From Stenopsyche tienmushanensis (Eukaryota; Arthropoda; Insecta; Trichoptera; Stenopsychidae): a stretch of DNA of 64,000 bases. The notes under the pieces were generated by a model. The model did not search any database. It was not told the DNA's origin and saw nothing but the letters and a program-made list of their open reading frames with translations. Location of the stretch: positions 124,001-188,000 of the forward strand of contig WACJ01000386.1 in assembly GCA_008973525.1 (NCBI GenBank), read 5' to 3'. Made by a program: the position numbers and the translations under genes. This document shows, piece after piece, positions 33,503 through 46,254 of the stretch; position 1 is the stretch's first letter, and each line of letters opens with the position of its first letter.

Positions 33503-35843
33503 GTGTATGATTTATTATTGTTTGCTGAAAAATTCCAATATTCAAAACATCAAAAAATAATATTATGAAAAATAGCTATGTCGCTTTTATTTCGGGAATT
33601 TTCTCATTCTGAATTAATGAATTTGAAATTCGTCGCATTTTGTCATCAGTTTCATCACAATACAGAATGCCTGTCTTGTACAGGGTGCGACAGGGAATGA
33701 TTCTTATTTGAAACGCGCGCCCTGAAGCGACATTTATTCCCAGAATTCGAAAGAGCGGAACTTGACGTTTTATTTTATGTTTATACATATTTATCATTTT
33801 TTAAATAAAGACAACTGTTGGCATAGTTTTTGAACGCCTTCAGTTTTTAGTAAATATATTCAAATGTATATATCGTTAAAATTCCCCGGATTAGAGTCCC
33901 CGGGCCGCTCCCGCGTGTTCTCCGGGATGGCCACGCTCGCACGCGGGTTCGTTCTGCTATCGGATCGTGAGAAGTCGAGCCGTTCAACTGTTTTATTTAT
34001 TTACTAAAATAAAGAGAAGAGATAAAAAGATCTTCACGAAGCCAAGGCTATTTAACAACTTCCACTTCTTGCGCATCGCCATTGGACCAACAACAGAACA
34101 TGCGCAAGAAGAGATAGATATCGTTATTTTAGATTTCAATTTATCCACAGGAAGATGTCACTGTTAGATTAACGCATTGCGTCTGAAGAAAGACGTTTTC
34201 CATTCATACTTGTTATACCATTAAAAAATAACCATGTTTTCTTGATTTATATCCAATATTTCTCTATTTGGATGTAATGATGAAGTGCATTTAGTCTGAT
34301 TTATGATCGAATCGATTCGTCAGGGTAACAACTGTTCACATACTCCCAATTTATAAATAAAATAAGGCAATGATTTAATTTGCAGACGTCGAGGTTGCTC
34401 AATTAAGATTTAACAATAAATATTGTAGCTTATCCTAAAACGCTGTATTTCTGCAATCTCATCGAGTTTGTTACGAGCGGCTATCGTTAATTAACTTCCC
34501 GAACAATTAACTGGAAGCACCCTTGACTGAGAGCCGGAAAAAAATGCAACTCAAACACCCCTATAACGATAAAGTTGTTCAATTGGATCCAGTAATGAAG
34601 ACTAAATTTGAAGCGAGAGGACGAGGCGGCTCAGCTCTCTGCGATCGCAGTGAATTTTCCAGGAAATGGAAAAACCAAAAATGAACGTCTACCTGTTAGG
34701 TCTCATTAGTGGTAAAACTTAATTCGAAAATGAAGAGCGTACGAATACGAAATAAAGTAGGAATTTGGACGAAAATACGCGCGCATAAAACATCCGCCCA
34801 AATTGAGATGCGGAGGGTCGGAAAATTTACTTTTTAATAAAATATAAAGGTGGAATGAAAATGAAAAAAGGAGCAGAAGGTGCCTTCATCGCCAAAAAAG
34901 ATGCAGCATATTAAATTGAGTGCGGTGATACTCGAGAGGGTGAGCCATCAAATTTTGGGGTGGCGCGAGTGTTGCAACGCTCGCCACATTTACGACGCTA
35001 TTGCATCACTCCGTCACGGACGCTATTAACTACATTACAAATGCTAATTTCGGCTAAATACACCTTTTAAAGGAAACTCGCTAATTAACCACATCGACTG
35101 ACTCTGCAACCCAATTAGGCTATTAAAGGAGTACGGTCAGTCGTTACGAGCGTTTGCCTTAACGTTCGATTATATGCGAATCAAAACTTCTTCGATGATA
35201 GCACTCGAGCGCTTGAGATCCTGGCACGATTGAGATAAAGCTTCAATCCTGTAAAATATCCTGTCCTCGATTGAGCAATATATCAATTTAATTGCAAAAT
35301 TGAAGAAAACGGAAAATTACTGTTTTCAGTTGGAGCTTTTAATACTACCCTGAGGCTAAACTATAATCAAAGCATTGAAAATTACTATCGTCACCGACAT
35401 TCAAAGCGTAATTTAGAAAGGGTGGGTCGCAGTTAAAGCGAGAACGAAACAAGACTATCGCCAACAAGTTTTAGGGGAAATTTTGCGAGAGAATTTCAGA
35501 TGATGAAAATCATAATTGTGAGAAAACAACCTCATCCTTCATTAGGACAAGGTACCAGTCCATTCAGCACTCTAATTAAAGCAGTTTTTGGCCAAGAAAA
35601 CATTAAGGAACTTCAATCATCGTTGAAAGATCAGAATGCAACGACGCAGAAATAGATTAAATTTAGTAGAAAATTAGTTAAAGGATACGTTTCCACATTT
35701 AATTTAAGTTATATCATCAGTTTTGTTATCTCATATATATTCGTATACATATATAATGTTAAACAATATCTGATTATTTCCATCAAGTGCCTGAAAATAT
35801 AACCCTATGTCTAAAAATCTATTGATTTTATTTCTTATTCATA
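33503..35843. other. Unassigned DNA
   Basis: No recognised gene. A GC-rich spot at 33880-33990 and a non-repetitive, moderately GC-rich stretch at 34490-35240 stand out from the AT-rich background, without motifs. A 66-codon plus frame at 33967-34167 is unassigned. Confidence 0.42.
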
Positions 35844-35880
35844 TTAACCCTTTCCACTTGTATGTCGACATTATGTCGAA
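35844..35880 (+). repeat. Solo TTAA-type terminus with palindrome
   Basis: TTAACCCTTTCCACTTGTAT is followed by ATGTCGACATTATGTCGA, so the plan (TTAA, CCCTTT, about 8 bases, then a TGTCGACA-type palindrome) repeats that of family 1 with different sequence. No opposite end was found within range. Confidence 0.5.
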
Positions 35881-36274
35881 TAATAATATTTATATGTAAT
35901 ATTTTACGCATATTATTTTGATTCAATAGCCAAATAACGCTTCTGGATAAATTGTCTATATTACAAAACTTTTCAAAAAGCCTTTGCCAAACATTTCAAA
36001 TAAATTCGACGAATGACTCGAATTTGAAAGATTGTGGAATATTACAAGGAAAGGTCTTGAAGGAACTACGAACAAATAATGTTTGCTTGTAGGAATACAG
36101 AGGCGGACTGTTTTTCATTTGATTGGTGATAGATTATTTTAAAAATCTTACCTAGCTTAGATTTTGAATACTAATATGCGTGTACAACAATCGCGTAAAA
36201 TCTTGCAAAAATAATTGCGTTCACAAACAATGGTTGTACTAATTCTTTCATCTTTACAAATGTACACACTATAA
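35881..36274. other. Unassigned DNA
   Basis: AT-rich interval, nothing recognised; part may belong to the element whose end is at 35844. Confidence 0.4.
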
Positions 36275-36345
36275 CTCACTAAAGTTTCATTGCAATCGAA
36301 CGAATGGTATAGGAATCCATACGGGACAAACATATAAACAAAAAA
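36275..36345 (-). mobile_element. Helitron module fragment
   Basis: On the minus strand it reads TACCATTCGTTCGATTGCAA followed by TGAAACTTTAG, matching the repeated module of the 6.6 kb and 23 kb Helitrons. Neither Helitron terminus is present. Confidence 0.5.
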
Positions 36346-36348
36346 AAT

Positions 36349-36408
36349 GTATGGGTATCTAAATTTCTATAGCGTGGTCCCTATCTCGACGCTATAGAAG
36401 AGTTGACT
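36349..36408. mobile_element. pogo-type MITE, right half
   Basis: GTATGGGTATCTAAATTTCT, TATAGCGT and a final CTATAGAAGAGTTGACT match the right half of the MITE at 910-1060. The left half is replaced by the Helitron module. Confidence 0.6.
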
Positions 36409-39400
36409 ATTATACTATATAATAGATTGTGGATAATCTGTATATTAGATATTGTATAGAGTGATTTTACAAAATAATTTATTAGACTGGATTTGCAAGC
36501 GTTTAGTGAAATCCACGATCAATAAAATATTTTTTCTTTAGAGTAATGGATGTTCAGCACGTCTCGACTCATTCGATATTTTTCAACAGTGGAGCGAAAT
36601 CTGCTTAGCATTTTTACTTAGTGCTCCTTTCTAAACGATTTTCTAGACAAGTGCACACGTCTTACCTTTGCTCTTATATATTTTACCGTTTTATCATCGT
36701 CTTTCTGTCATTACAAAAGGCACACTTTCTCTTCTCTTTGAATACGGCCAGCATTTTCCATATGTCATAGCAGCGAAATGTCAACGCGGCGCTTAAAACA
36801 ATAGCAATTACATCCGAGTTAATGGTGCTCGGGGATAAACATCGCTCCGTGGAGTTCTTCTTCGGTCCGAAAGTCGGATGGTATTCGCAGTTGAAAGGCA
36901 GCAGGCCGCTTCTGTTGGGCAATAATGGAAAGGTCGTGTAACAATGGACAGCTGCAGCCAACATCTGCCCGCGTTGCACATTTTACAATCACCTCAATTA
37001 CGAACGCATTCAGACGACTCTGATTGTCCCATGTGTTGATCCAATAAAATCCTGCTCCCACGCTTCACACCAGAGAAGATGCTCCTGTATGACGTTGACC
37101 TTATTGATTGAGCAATTCCGCTCAATTGACAACAAATAATGATTGCCATTAACCTATATGGAATATCCTCAATGTGCTCATAATTGCATCAATAATTCTT
37201 GAAAGTGCTTCAATGCAAAATCAATCTAATGCTGCATCGCACATCGTATGGACCCCAGCCGTTAAATACAATTAATACGAGGATTTAATACAAACAATCC
37301 CAAAATTGTATTAAATTTCCGAGCTAAAATTTTAATTCAATCCGCTGAGCAATCGTATTTTTTTAGATCTCTTTAAATCCCTGGGATATCATCCAAAAAT
37401 CTCTTTAGTCCGCATTCCATCCTGCCTTCCAGCCCATGCGACATGCTCAATTCCCATTTGAATTTTTAACAAGCAAATAATTATCATGGTTTTGCATTTT
37501 TTTTAACATGTCCAAAAATATCCACACGCCGTGTATCGTTGTTTACTGAACGTAGCATTTTTAAATTAATATTCAGGGAAGATCGTCAAGTTATTCGTGA
37601 TGTTAGCGAATATATATGCGATTCGTACTTAGATATTCTGATATATTATTTCCTGGTCTTTTGTCAACCAGGACTTATTGATCAAGAAAAGGTCTTCGAC
37701 TCGAGTGCTCTGGCCGAAATATATCGTATAATTTTATAAAATTATTCAATTTAATTTTGCCATTCAATGCCACGACGTCCATGAGCAAAAATTTTAATAT
37801 AAAATTCTGAATGAATATTGATCTCCATGTTTTTGGAAAGATGTCTAGACTGACAAAGATTAGTATTTATCTATTTCTTTGTTACGCTTTGTTGCAGAAA
37901 ACCAACAAGAAAATTATGAACTGTTCAAATTTTCGGCATTATTTTAACTTTAAGAAGAACTTTGTATTTGGGTGAAATATTTAAATATAAGCAAAATCAA
38001 AATCAGTGCTCCGTTCGAGAAGCGTTTCGCCAAAACAATCACAAATGCGTAAAAATACTATAGTATCCTATTTGCCTTCAGAAAACCGAATCATCCAGAG
38101 TATTTTAGATTTAAACCTTCCATAGTCTTTTGTGCTTTTAATTGTTTAGCATTAAAAATGGATATAAAAACGTGTTTTGATCGATGTTTTAGTTGATTTA
38201 AGAAATGTCTGACACCATTGTCGGGCCTGGCAGAATGACGAAACCCATGTAGCAAGAATAAGTTGCAATATTTCTCATGTATAGATTTTTGTCGCGTTGC
38301 CATTTCGACACTTTCTTTTTCCGAAATGTCCAATTGCAATGGCTGCGACGATAATTTAACCTACGTAATTTGTTTCGCTCGCAACGGAACAAAAAGCAAT
38401 CTACAATTTCCTATTGTCTTGCTCGATTTCTTCCATCTTCTTGACCGAATCGTTTCCTTTCAAGCTTCAATAGCCATTTCGCTTCTTCACCGCCCTTCAA
38501 TTATCGCCGCCCGACAAAATTACCGACATCTCGGTTGGTTTTTTCATTTTGGAAAATTTCACCCCATGCATTAACTAATCGCATACATATCGATATGTAT
38601 ACTAAAAGGACGGGGCGAAGAGTTTCTTGCTCCTACCCGCTGGGAGAAAAAGGTTCGCCGAAATCTGTAGTGATTTTCTCGTGTTTTTATTTGCCAGAAG
38701 AAACATCACGATAAAACCTCGGGATTAGACACGTTTTGGAAACTCAGAAAAAATACTACGGGGGGGGAAATGTTTATTTGGCCATATCAGATTTTCCGGA
38801 CTCTATCCCTTTCCGAACATATTTCTCTATGTCCGTTCCATCATTTAATTTGTCAATATAAACATCAGTGTCAAAATTCTATCCTGTGCTTACATGCCAT
38901 AAAAAATACAATAAATTCTCATCGTCTATACTTATTGCTGTATTGGAACCATTTCCTATTGAATCAGCGACACACTGATATTTTTATGTAGCATATGTTT
39001 GCACATCAAACATTTTCTATATGATTTTTTTTTTATTATTAAATACTTTACCAGATTTATAGTAATTTTCCCTAGGCAATGTGAAATCGCCATATAAATT
39101 CCTAGGCACAGGATATTTAAATAAGGACGCTCGATTTTTAAATGTAAATAAAACAAGTTGTATATGAAATATCCAATTGTTTGCGGTTAATATAATAATT
39201 ATAGGCATGCGTTTTAAAATAGCCCCAAAAAAAGAAGTCAAATCGCTCATGTAGAATATCCATCATGGCATGCGCTTCTTCTTAAGTTCTTGTGAAAGAC
39301 GAGAAATTTACTGCCTCAGGTTTTCCCGTACACTCTCACGCACGGCAGTGATGCTTTCAGCAGACCTTGCGTGCGGATATTGGCTGATTATTTATTGAAC

Positions 39401-39490
39401 CGGTTGACTCGAATTTGGCTACCAAACGACTCGGTAGGACAGTTGCTATTTCAATGCTTCCATGATGATTTGCCATATACTATTAAATAA
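36409..39490. other. Unassigned DNA
   Basis: No recognised gene or element. Short frames occur on both strands at 36683-37061, 38091-38574 and 38770-39250 without motifs. Parts (36680-37130, 38280-38580) are non-repetitive and could be host regulatory DNA; nothing proves it. Confidence 0.42.
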
Positions 39491-39800
39491 TCTAATATAT
39501 AAAAATGAATTGGGTTTTGTTCGTTCGAAATGCGTTGCCATACCGTTCATCAGATTGCGATAAAACTTAGCCCACTTATTGCTAAGAGTTGCGCGAGTAA
39601 CATAGGCATAGTCTAATTAATATACACAAATAAAAATTTGTTTGTTCGTATTTAATGCGCTGCCATACTGTTCGTTCAATTGTGATAAAAATTTGCCAAC
39701 TTATTGTTTGCAATTTTTCAAATAATATAGATATAGTACAAGATTAACTTACAGCAGATGTTTGTTCATATTTATAATAAAAACAACAAAATAAATGGCC
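39491..39800 (+). mobile_element. Helitron, 3'-truncated
   Basis: Starts TCTAATATATAAAAATGAAT, the same 5' end as the 6581 copy, and follows it through both ACCGTTC modules to AACAACAAAATAAAT at about 39797. The GGTACC...CTAG 3' end is absent. Repeat sequence shared with 23.4 kb begins about 280 bases further on. Confidence 0.75.
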
Positions 39801-40080
39801 GTTATATATTTTTTACTAATGGGAAATTCTCGGAAGATATATCTCTATATTTATTTCGTACTCTGAAGAAGTCGTCACATTGTAATAAGAAATTGCTGCT
39901 ACAAATTATTGATGCGTGAGATTTACATCATAGATTGATTTCTAGCAGTTGCTAATTTTATGTTTTACTCGAACCATACCATACCATAATACCATGTTTG
40001 TGTGGTGTTTATTGACATTTTTAGAATATACAAAATAATTTAAAAAAAAAAAGGTATAGACTGCAAGAGGTAAAATATAT

Positions 40081-40380
40081 GGTGTGTCCTGGTTGACACA
40101 TTTTCAACCCTTTTAATCGTTTTAAATTTAAAAAAAATAAAAATATTCCTAATTAATAAAGATCTGGGTTATATTTTTTGACAGTTTTATTTTTTTTAAA
40201 TAGTTAAAAATAAATTTAAACTTAAACTGGTAGGGAAAATGGAAGGTTATATAGAAAAGGTTTGGACCAAATTTGAAATAAATCAGTTATATAAAACTTG
40301 AGATATGATGTCAACCCTGTTTAAAAACGCGTTTAAAAATTTCATTATGGTAGGATCGGCTTATTTGCCGCTTCACTAAA
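40081..40380. repeat. Unclassified repeat shared with 23430-23800
   Basis: See the 23.4 kb copy for the matching phrases. Here the order and orientation are the same and AT-rich indels separate the blocks. No coding or terminal repeats. Confidence 0.65.
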
Positions 40381-42314
40381 ATAGCTATAACTCCATAAAT
40401 AATTGACATTTTGAAAATTTTTTTGGATGATATGTTCTTAAAAATTGTATCTTTGAAATTGAAAAAAAAAACTAGGACGCTGTTATAAACGAATCGATAG
40501 CTATAATAGATTTAGTAACACTTGATATGGTATATAAATATAAATAGCCTCACTTTTAGTGTGCAAATAATCAATTCGGTTTGAATTATGTGCACGCAAA
40601 TGCATAATAAACATGTAATTGCATGTGCAAGAGTTAAATGCGATCTTCAACAGCACTTAGCGAATACAAACTGAAATAATTGTTTAATTAATATGTCCTC
40701 AAATGATTTAAAAGGTCACAGATTCATCAAATCATTTCCTGCTGCGCTTATTGTGATTTATATAAAATATCGCCGGAAGATCGCAAACTGTTTGTAAACG
40801 GAAAACAAGCATTTTCTCGATATAAACGATGTTTTACGGTCATCATCATGTAACGAAGACTTGATTGCAGAATAAGTCCCGATTCCATGCCGAACGCCAC
40901 ATAACAATACGCTGCATTTAATTTAAATGTATAATATTTTAAAAGTTCATATACTGTTATACAATATGTACAAAATCATATTTTACATAATGAGCGACCT
41001 CAAAATTAATTTAATCAGCGCATTACTGCCTTTTCTTCGGAGAGGCGTTCATTCATCAATTTTGACACCGATATACAATTTTTAATATTCCCGAACAAAA
41101 GATACATCCCATATTAATTTTTCTCTACGCCAAAGAAACGTCAAAAACACTTTCTAAATGTTGATGCTCTATTCATATTCATATTGATGTCATTATTGTA
41201 ATATTGGCCATTTTCCTCTTTTCTCGGCGATGCATTTGAATGGCGCTGAGATTAATGAATTGGGTCACGGGGACAATTAGGGCCATTGGAAGCTCATCAC
41301 TCCAACAATTGGCTTGCAATAAGCAAATATTTGAATAACCTTGCCATACGACAAATGGAAAGATTTGCATATCTTTTTTTTGAAATCCGCCATTGTTCTT
41401 CGTCCTAATTCTTCGGTTCAACAATGTACCCTGACATCGCATCAAATTATTCACGATCCCCGTCGAGCACAACAATGGCCATTCATTATCGGTTTTTGGC
41501 CGATTATTCAATATTTTCGACCTCATATTAATTAAACGTAATTTATGACTTCTTAGCCCATGAACAAAAAACGGCGAACGTTCGTTCCAATTTTCTCCCG
41601 TTCAAAAAACATGTGCAAAGTTTATGTTTTTTACTAAAAGTATGAAATATAGCGTATATATAATAGCAGTCTTGCGATATATGTAATAAATTTTAGTAAA
41701 ACGGCATTAATACATGTATTTATGCGCTCGAAATTGCCCATGGGCATTTCCTTTTAGGGTTAAATCATACGTAACTGTTTCATACCTATTGTTTAGAGTC
41801 TCATAAATTTAATAAACACACAATACCATAATCTACACACACACGGACATGCAAATTTGTATATTTTTATCGAATTTATGCTTCGTTAATATATTGATAA
41901 AATTTCGCTAATGTTATAATTCCATTATTTATCTCAATGTAACACGATATAAAGCACTTTATAAAACTACCATGTATGTTCTGATATTTAAAGAATTTGC
42001 TGATAAAAATAAGACCAAATGAATGTTATAGTCAATAATCCGCACTTTCATATGGAATGTCCGACATTGTATTTTTTAAATTTAATTTATGCTTATACAA
42101 TAAATTTTTCATAAATCGTCATAGCAGACATCGAAGTCTATGAACACATCTTCATCGCAAGATACCGACTTTACAGAATAGTTGGTGAATTACGACCAAT
42201 TTCCGCTCATTGCTCTTCGTCGTCAATGTTGCTAGTCGATCGTTTACGTGACTCAATTTTTAAATCATAATTTCCTTCGCTGAAATTTGTAGGTTAACGT
42301 CATTTATGTCTAAC
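40381..42314. other. Unassigned DNA
   Basis: No recognised gene. A 115-codon minus frame at 41179-41526 is partly open on the other strand and has no motif. Confidence 0.42.
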
Positions 42315-42680
42315 TAGTGTTTCTTCTCGAAAATTATTTTTTAGAAATTTTTCGAGAAATAAGAATTTTTCCGATTTCTCGAGAAATTTTAGAAATCAAT
42401 TTTTATTATATAAAATAGAATTTGTACGAATATTTTTGACACAAATACAACCGCTTTAATTTTTCAAATGGCATGCGATTTTTAAAGGGTTATTTTAAAA
42501 ACAACATGAAATAATGTGATTAATTTTAAATGCTAACCATATTATAATGATAATAATATTTATATGCAACACTTTACTCTTTTGCATACATTTTTTTGAT
42601 CAAATTTTTTTGAGAATTCTCGAAAAATTTGAGAAATGAAATGGAAAATTTTAATTTCTCGAGAAATCGCAATTCTTTCT
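42315..42680 (+). mobile_element. hAT MITE, longest copy of the TTTCTCGAGAAA family
   Basis: Starts TAGTGTTTCTTCTCGAAAAT, then GATTTCTCGAGAAATTTTAG, the core TACAAATACAACCGCTTTAA, AAAACAACATGAAATAATG, and finishes with GAGAATTCTCGAAAAATTTG and TTTCTCGAGAAATCGCAATT. Palindromes occur near both ends. No coding. The internal block around 42480-42520 is shared with the 44.1 kb copy only. Confidence 0.75.
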
Positions 42681-43965
42681 TATGATGTTTTGAGACATCA
42701 TAAAACACTCGTTGCGATATTCTGCAATGCACATCGATCATTAAGTATTCTTTTCCCATCGCAGAATTTCTTGAATAAATTATTGCGTCTCGTTTACTGC
42801 TCTTCTATTCGCTTTCAGTCCGCAATTGGCATCAAAAGAAAAAGCGGGACGTCTTAATATTCCATGGCCTGTGTTAAAAAGGGAATTCTAAATTGTTCCA
42901 TATCGAAGTATTCCCTCTCGCTTGCAAAATATTTTTTTCCCAGACCGAGTGAAATAACATCGTCGGAAAAGTTTTTCTTTTCGCTCTTCTCGCGTTGTCG
43001 GTTCGAGATTGCCGAAACAACTATTTCCATCGCATTATGGAAAGAAGGGTTAAGATACACCGGGACGGGGAAATTCCCATGATGATATCTCTATTATGTG
43101 TCGAGAATATTTTCGAAGATTGGAAATGTTTACGGGATCAAAGGCGGGACAAATTTGTCTTTTTGAATTATGCATAGGTTAGGTTGGCTTTGAAAACTCA
43201 ATTGTCGGATGTGATTAATTGACTTTGAAAGGCTGTTTGAGGCATCGAAGCATCAAGTGTAACATGCAGGCTCGATGCAACCCGCACAACGGACGACTTT
43301 GAACACTGCTTTTAAGTCTATTCAATTTACTCTTTTAATTACTAACATCACTTGAAATAAAAGAAAATTATTCCATTCATTCAAAAATACAAATAGAATC
43401 AGTAATTACATACACTATATTCAATCTAATTATGTATTTATTTATCTGCAAATAAACACAATCGCATTGTGCTTGGACATTGATCAAGCGTTCTACACTG
43501 TGTGATAAGACGGACAACCAATTTAAATTTAAAAAATCAATCACAATTTTTATGCGCTACTATGGTGCTATTGCGTACTATACTGCGATTTAAGTCTTGA
43601 TAACGCGTGTCATAATCAACAGCGTCGGTCGTTGATATGTCGAGTCGTTTAGTTATTCAATAGTGCGCTTGAACTTCTACAAATCGCATATACGTTATTG
43701 TGAATATATATATGTAAGCTACACTTGTTTTTATTTTTTAGCATGTCTTTAAAATACTTACTAACGATTTATCGTTGACATTATATAAGAGGCTTTTCTA
43801 ATACAATACTCTTAAGGAAATATATTTAAATGTGCTAATATAGCCAAGGATAACACGTAATTGAAATAAAAAGGCTTCAGCGATTCTTGAACCACGAGAC
43901 ATGTACCGAGTCCCTCATTTGAAGATCTTACGTTTGGCTCGAATTAATTACCACTTAGCTTAAAA
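42681..43965. other. Unassigned DNA
   Basis: Overlapping frames on both strands at 42636-43177 (up to 73 codons) have no motif. Nothing else recognised. Confidence 0.42.
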
Positions 43966-44150
43966 TAGTGTTTCTTTCTAAGAATTATTTTTTGAGAATT
44001 TCTCAAGAAATATGCAAAATCGAGAATTCTCGAGTCGAGAACATGGAAATAAATAACCAAAAAGAGAACTATGCTCGATTCTACTTTAGTTAGCATTTGT
44101 TTTTAAATGGTTTTTTAAAACAACAATATGAAGTAATGTTGTTGTTGGAA
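43966..44150 (+). mobile_element. hAT MITE, left part
   Basis: Starts TAGTGTTTCTTTCTAAGAAT, continues with TTTCTCAAGAAATATGCAAA and GAGAATTCTCGAGTCGAGAA, then at 44104 the shared internal block TTTTTTAAAACAACAATATG. The first 70 bases match the reverse of the 60.6 kb copy. The right end is not seen. Confidence 0.65.
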
Positions 44151-44639
44151 ATTGTGTTGTTATCAACACAATTTCCAGATATACACAAATAATAATATAA
44201 AGTTTAGAATGAAAATGAAGTTTGTAAACATTTTTTACCCTTTGATTTTTTAGCTATATGCCTAAAATGCTAGCTATAAATGAAAATATTTAAAACTTAT
44301 TTTGATTTCGTTCAATTCATAAAAAAATTTAAAAAAAGGTTGATAAGGACTATTTATCGACTCGTACGTATTTTTGACAATTCTCCTAATATCGATATAC
44401 ACCTAAGCCTTTTTTGTGCGGTAGATGCGTTTCGCGAAAAATCGCACAAAAAAAGCTATAACTTACATAGAAAAAGTGAAGATGTATTCCATGGATTTTA
44501 AAAACCGCATAACTTCGAAATCGCACAAAAAAGGTTTGAGTGTATAATGTATTAAAAGGGCTAAAACGTTTTCTGAAATGTTTTACGTTTGTAACGTTTC
44601 GATGTCCTGGTAAAAAACACAAGATAATATACTCGAATA
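44151..44639. other. Unassigned DNA
   Basis: AT-rich; repeated phrases of the type TTTTTTGTGCG / CGCACAAAAAA occur near 44408, 44452 and 44521. No gene recognised. Confidence 0.4.
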
Positions 44640-44770
44640 CAGTCAACCCTCCTATAGCATCCACTGCGTTTCCGGCGTACAAACAAATACAGAATAAATA
44701 CGTACAAATTTTGTATGGAAGCCTTATTTTCTATAGCGTTTTGTTTCTATTGTTATAGAAAGGTTGACTG
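44640..44770. mobile_element. pogo-type MITE, complete
   Basis: CAGTCAACCCTCCTATAGCA at the left and CTATTGTTATAGAAAGGTTG-ACTG at the right are inverted ends, flanked by TA at 44638-44639 and 44771-44772. Length 131 bp, non-coding. The CAGT start and TA duplication assign it to pogo-like Tc1/mariner elements; related copies lie at 910-1060 and 36349-36408. Confidence 0.85.
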
Positions 44771-44929
44771 TAAAACGTCCAGGTTGAATGACATTTTTTT
44801 TGTTGTGAAATTCGTTATATTAATCTGAGTCTCTTTTATCGTTTCAGGTAAATGAAAAACCAGTTGTAGCCGATAATCGTAAGTCATACGTTTTAAATGT
44901 TGCAATACACCCGATGTAATTAATTGAAC

Positions 44930-45625
44930 TCTTTAAAGGTCTATGATTTATCACGAAGCTATGCCCACTTTACTCTCGCCGGTCATTATAAAATAATAAA
45001 TATGACATAACGATTAATTATGCCTTTCATTCAATTAATTATGGTTGCCTTTCATAAGTGAATCGACGAAAAGAAAATCGATAATAATTCCAATCGAGTG
45101 GGCATAATTTTTTATCGGACGTGCCAAGCAAACATCTATTCTTGTTGACGATATGGTGGTCGGTCGGGAAGAATAGGTATTAATTAAATTTTGTAGAACG
45201 GGTTAGGAGCATCTGGCGTGCAATTTAATTAATCTCCTAAGTGAATCGTTATTAACAAGATTATGTGTCACTAAATTTTCTCGGGGCTGACGATGTTTGT
45301 TGTAATTAAATCTCGAAAAAATATTCGATTACACTTTGGAACCGCTGTTGTTTCGGCTATAAATTAAGGAACTCATTTCTCGCTTTTAATTAATTAAATT
45401 TTTCGGATTCATGGCGCAAACTCGGCCTTTTTATATACAATATGCAAATTATAAAATAAATCAAAAAATTTCAGCTGAAAGCGCCGGTTAGGCATGTCAT
45501 TTTTCTCGAGCGGACTCGCTCTTCATTAATCGCTACAGTTAGATATTTTAAAATCATAATTAATTAAATGCTTCTTCGCTCAATTACCCGAGCTGATTGC
45601 TTAATACAATCTGCATAAACTTTGC
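44930..45625. promoter_or_regulatory. Cluster of TAATTA homeodomain-type motifs
   Basis: At least six TAATTA/TTAATTA sites lie in this 700-base stretch, for example near 44918, 45015, 45035, 45180, 45226, 45390 and 45562, several doubled as TTAATTAATTA. TAATTA is the core bound by Antennapedia-class homeodomains. The stretch is not repeated elsewhere in the window. AT-rich DNA gives some of these by chance, so an enhancer is only a suggestion. Confidence 0.25.
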
Positions 45626-45944
45626 TATTATATCGTTAATTCGTCCTAATATATTCCGTTGATAAAATCATATTTTGGGCTTCATTAGGACCACTTTCAG
45701 TGTCGTCTTCCTTCATATATTTTATCGTAAGCTCGTCCTCATTATAATATTTTAATGAGAAGCACCAATTCATAAACACTCATCATGCGATAAACCATTG
45801 AATAGCTTGATATTTTAAATTTATTAAAATGATGATAATATCGCTGAATCTGAATTTATAAACATTTAACATGATGATTGTATTTTTTTGATGATAATTT
45901 AACATTTATTTGGATGGCTAAATGTTCCAAATTAATTTGAAAAT

Positions 45945-46254
45945 TTCTCGAGAATTATTTTTCTACAAAATTCGCGATTTCCCAACAAATTATTTATTTC
46001 CGTCGATGCAGATGAATACTTATATAATTTAATACTTTGATGTGATTCGTAATTATATTACGGAGGAATACAAAAAATCTAAACTCCATATCTATTGTAT
46101 TTCATATCGATATTCCCACTATTAGAGTCTAGGTGTAGTAAATACATCACCGGTAGGGAAAGGTTAATATAACAATTACAAAAAACCTATGTGTACTAGT
46201 CCTGGGATTCATGAGCACCTAAAATTGTCCGGGATCCCGGGATTGGATTCCCTA
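45945..46254 (-). mobile_element. hAT element 5' end with hAT MITE scrap
   Basis: From 46254 the minus strand reads TAGGGAATCCAATCCCGGGA, then a non-coding leader that matches 59810-60445 in reverse and 12207-12410 forward (ACCGGTGATGTATTTACTAC). It stops near 45970, where a short TTTCTCGAGAATTATTTTTC piece of the MITE family begins (45945-45975). The inverted, GC-rich CCCGGGATCCCGGG terminus is typical of one group of hAT elements. Confidence 0.65.
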
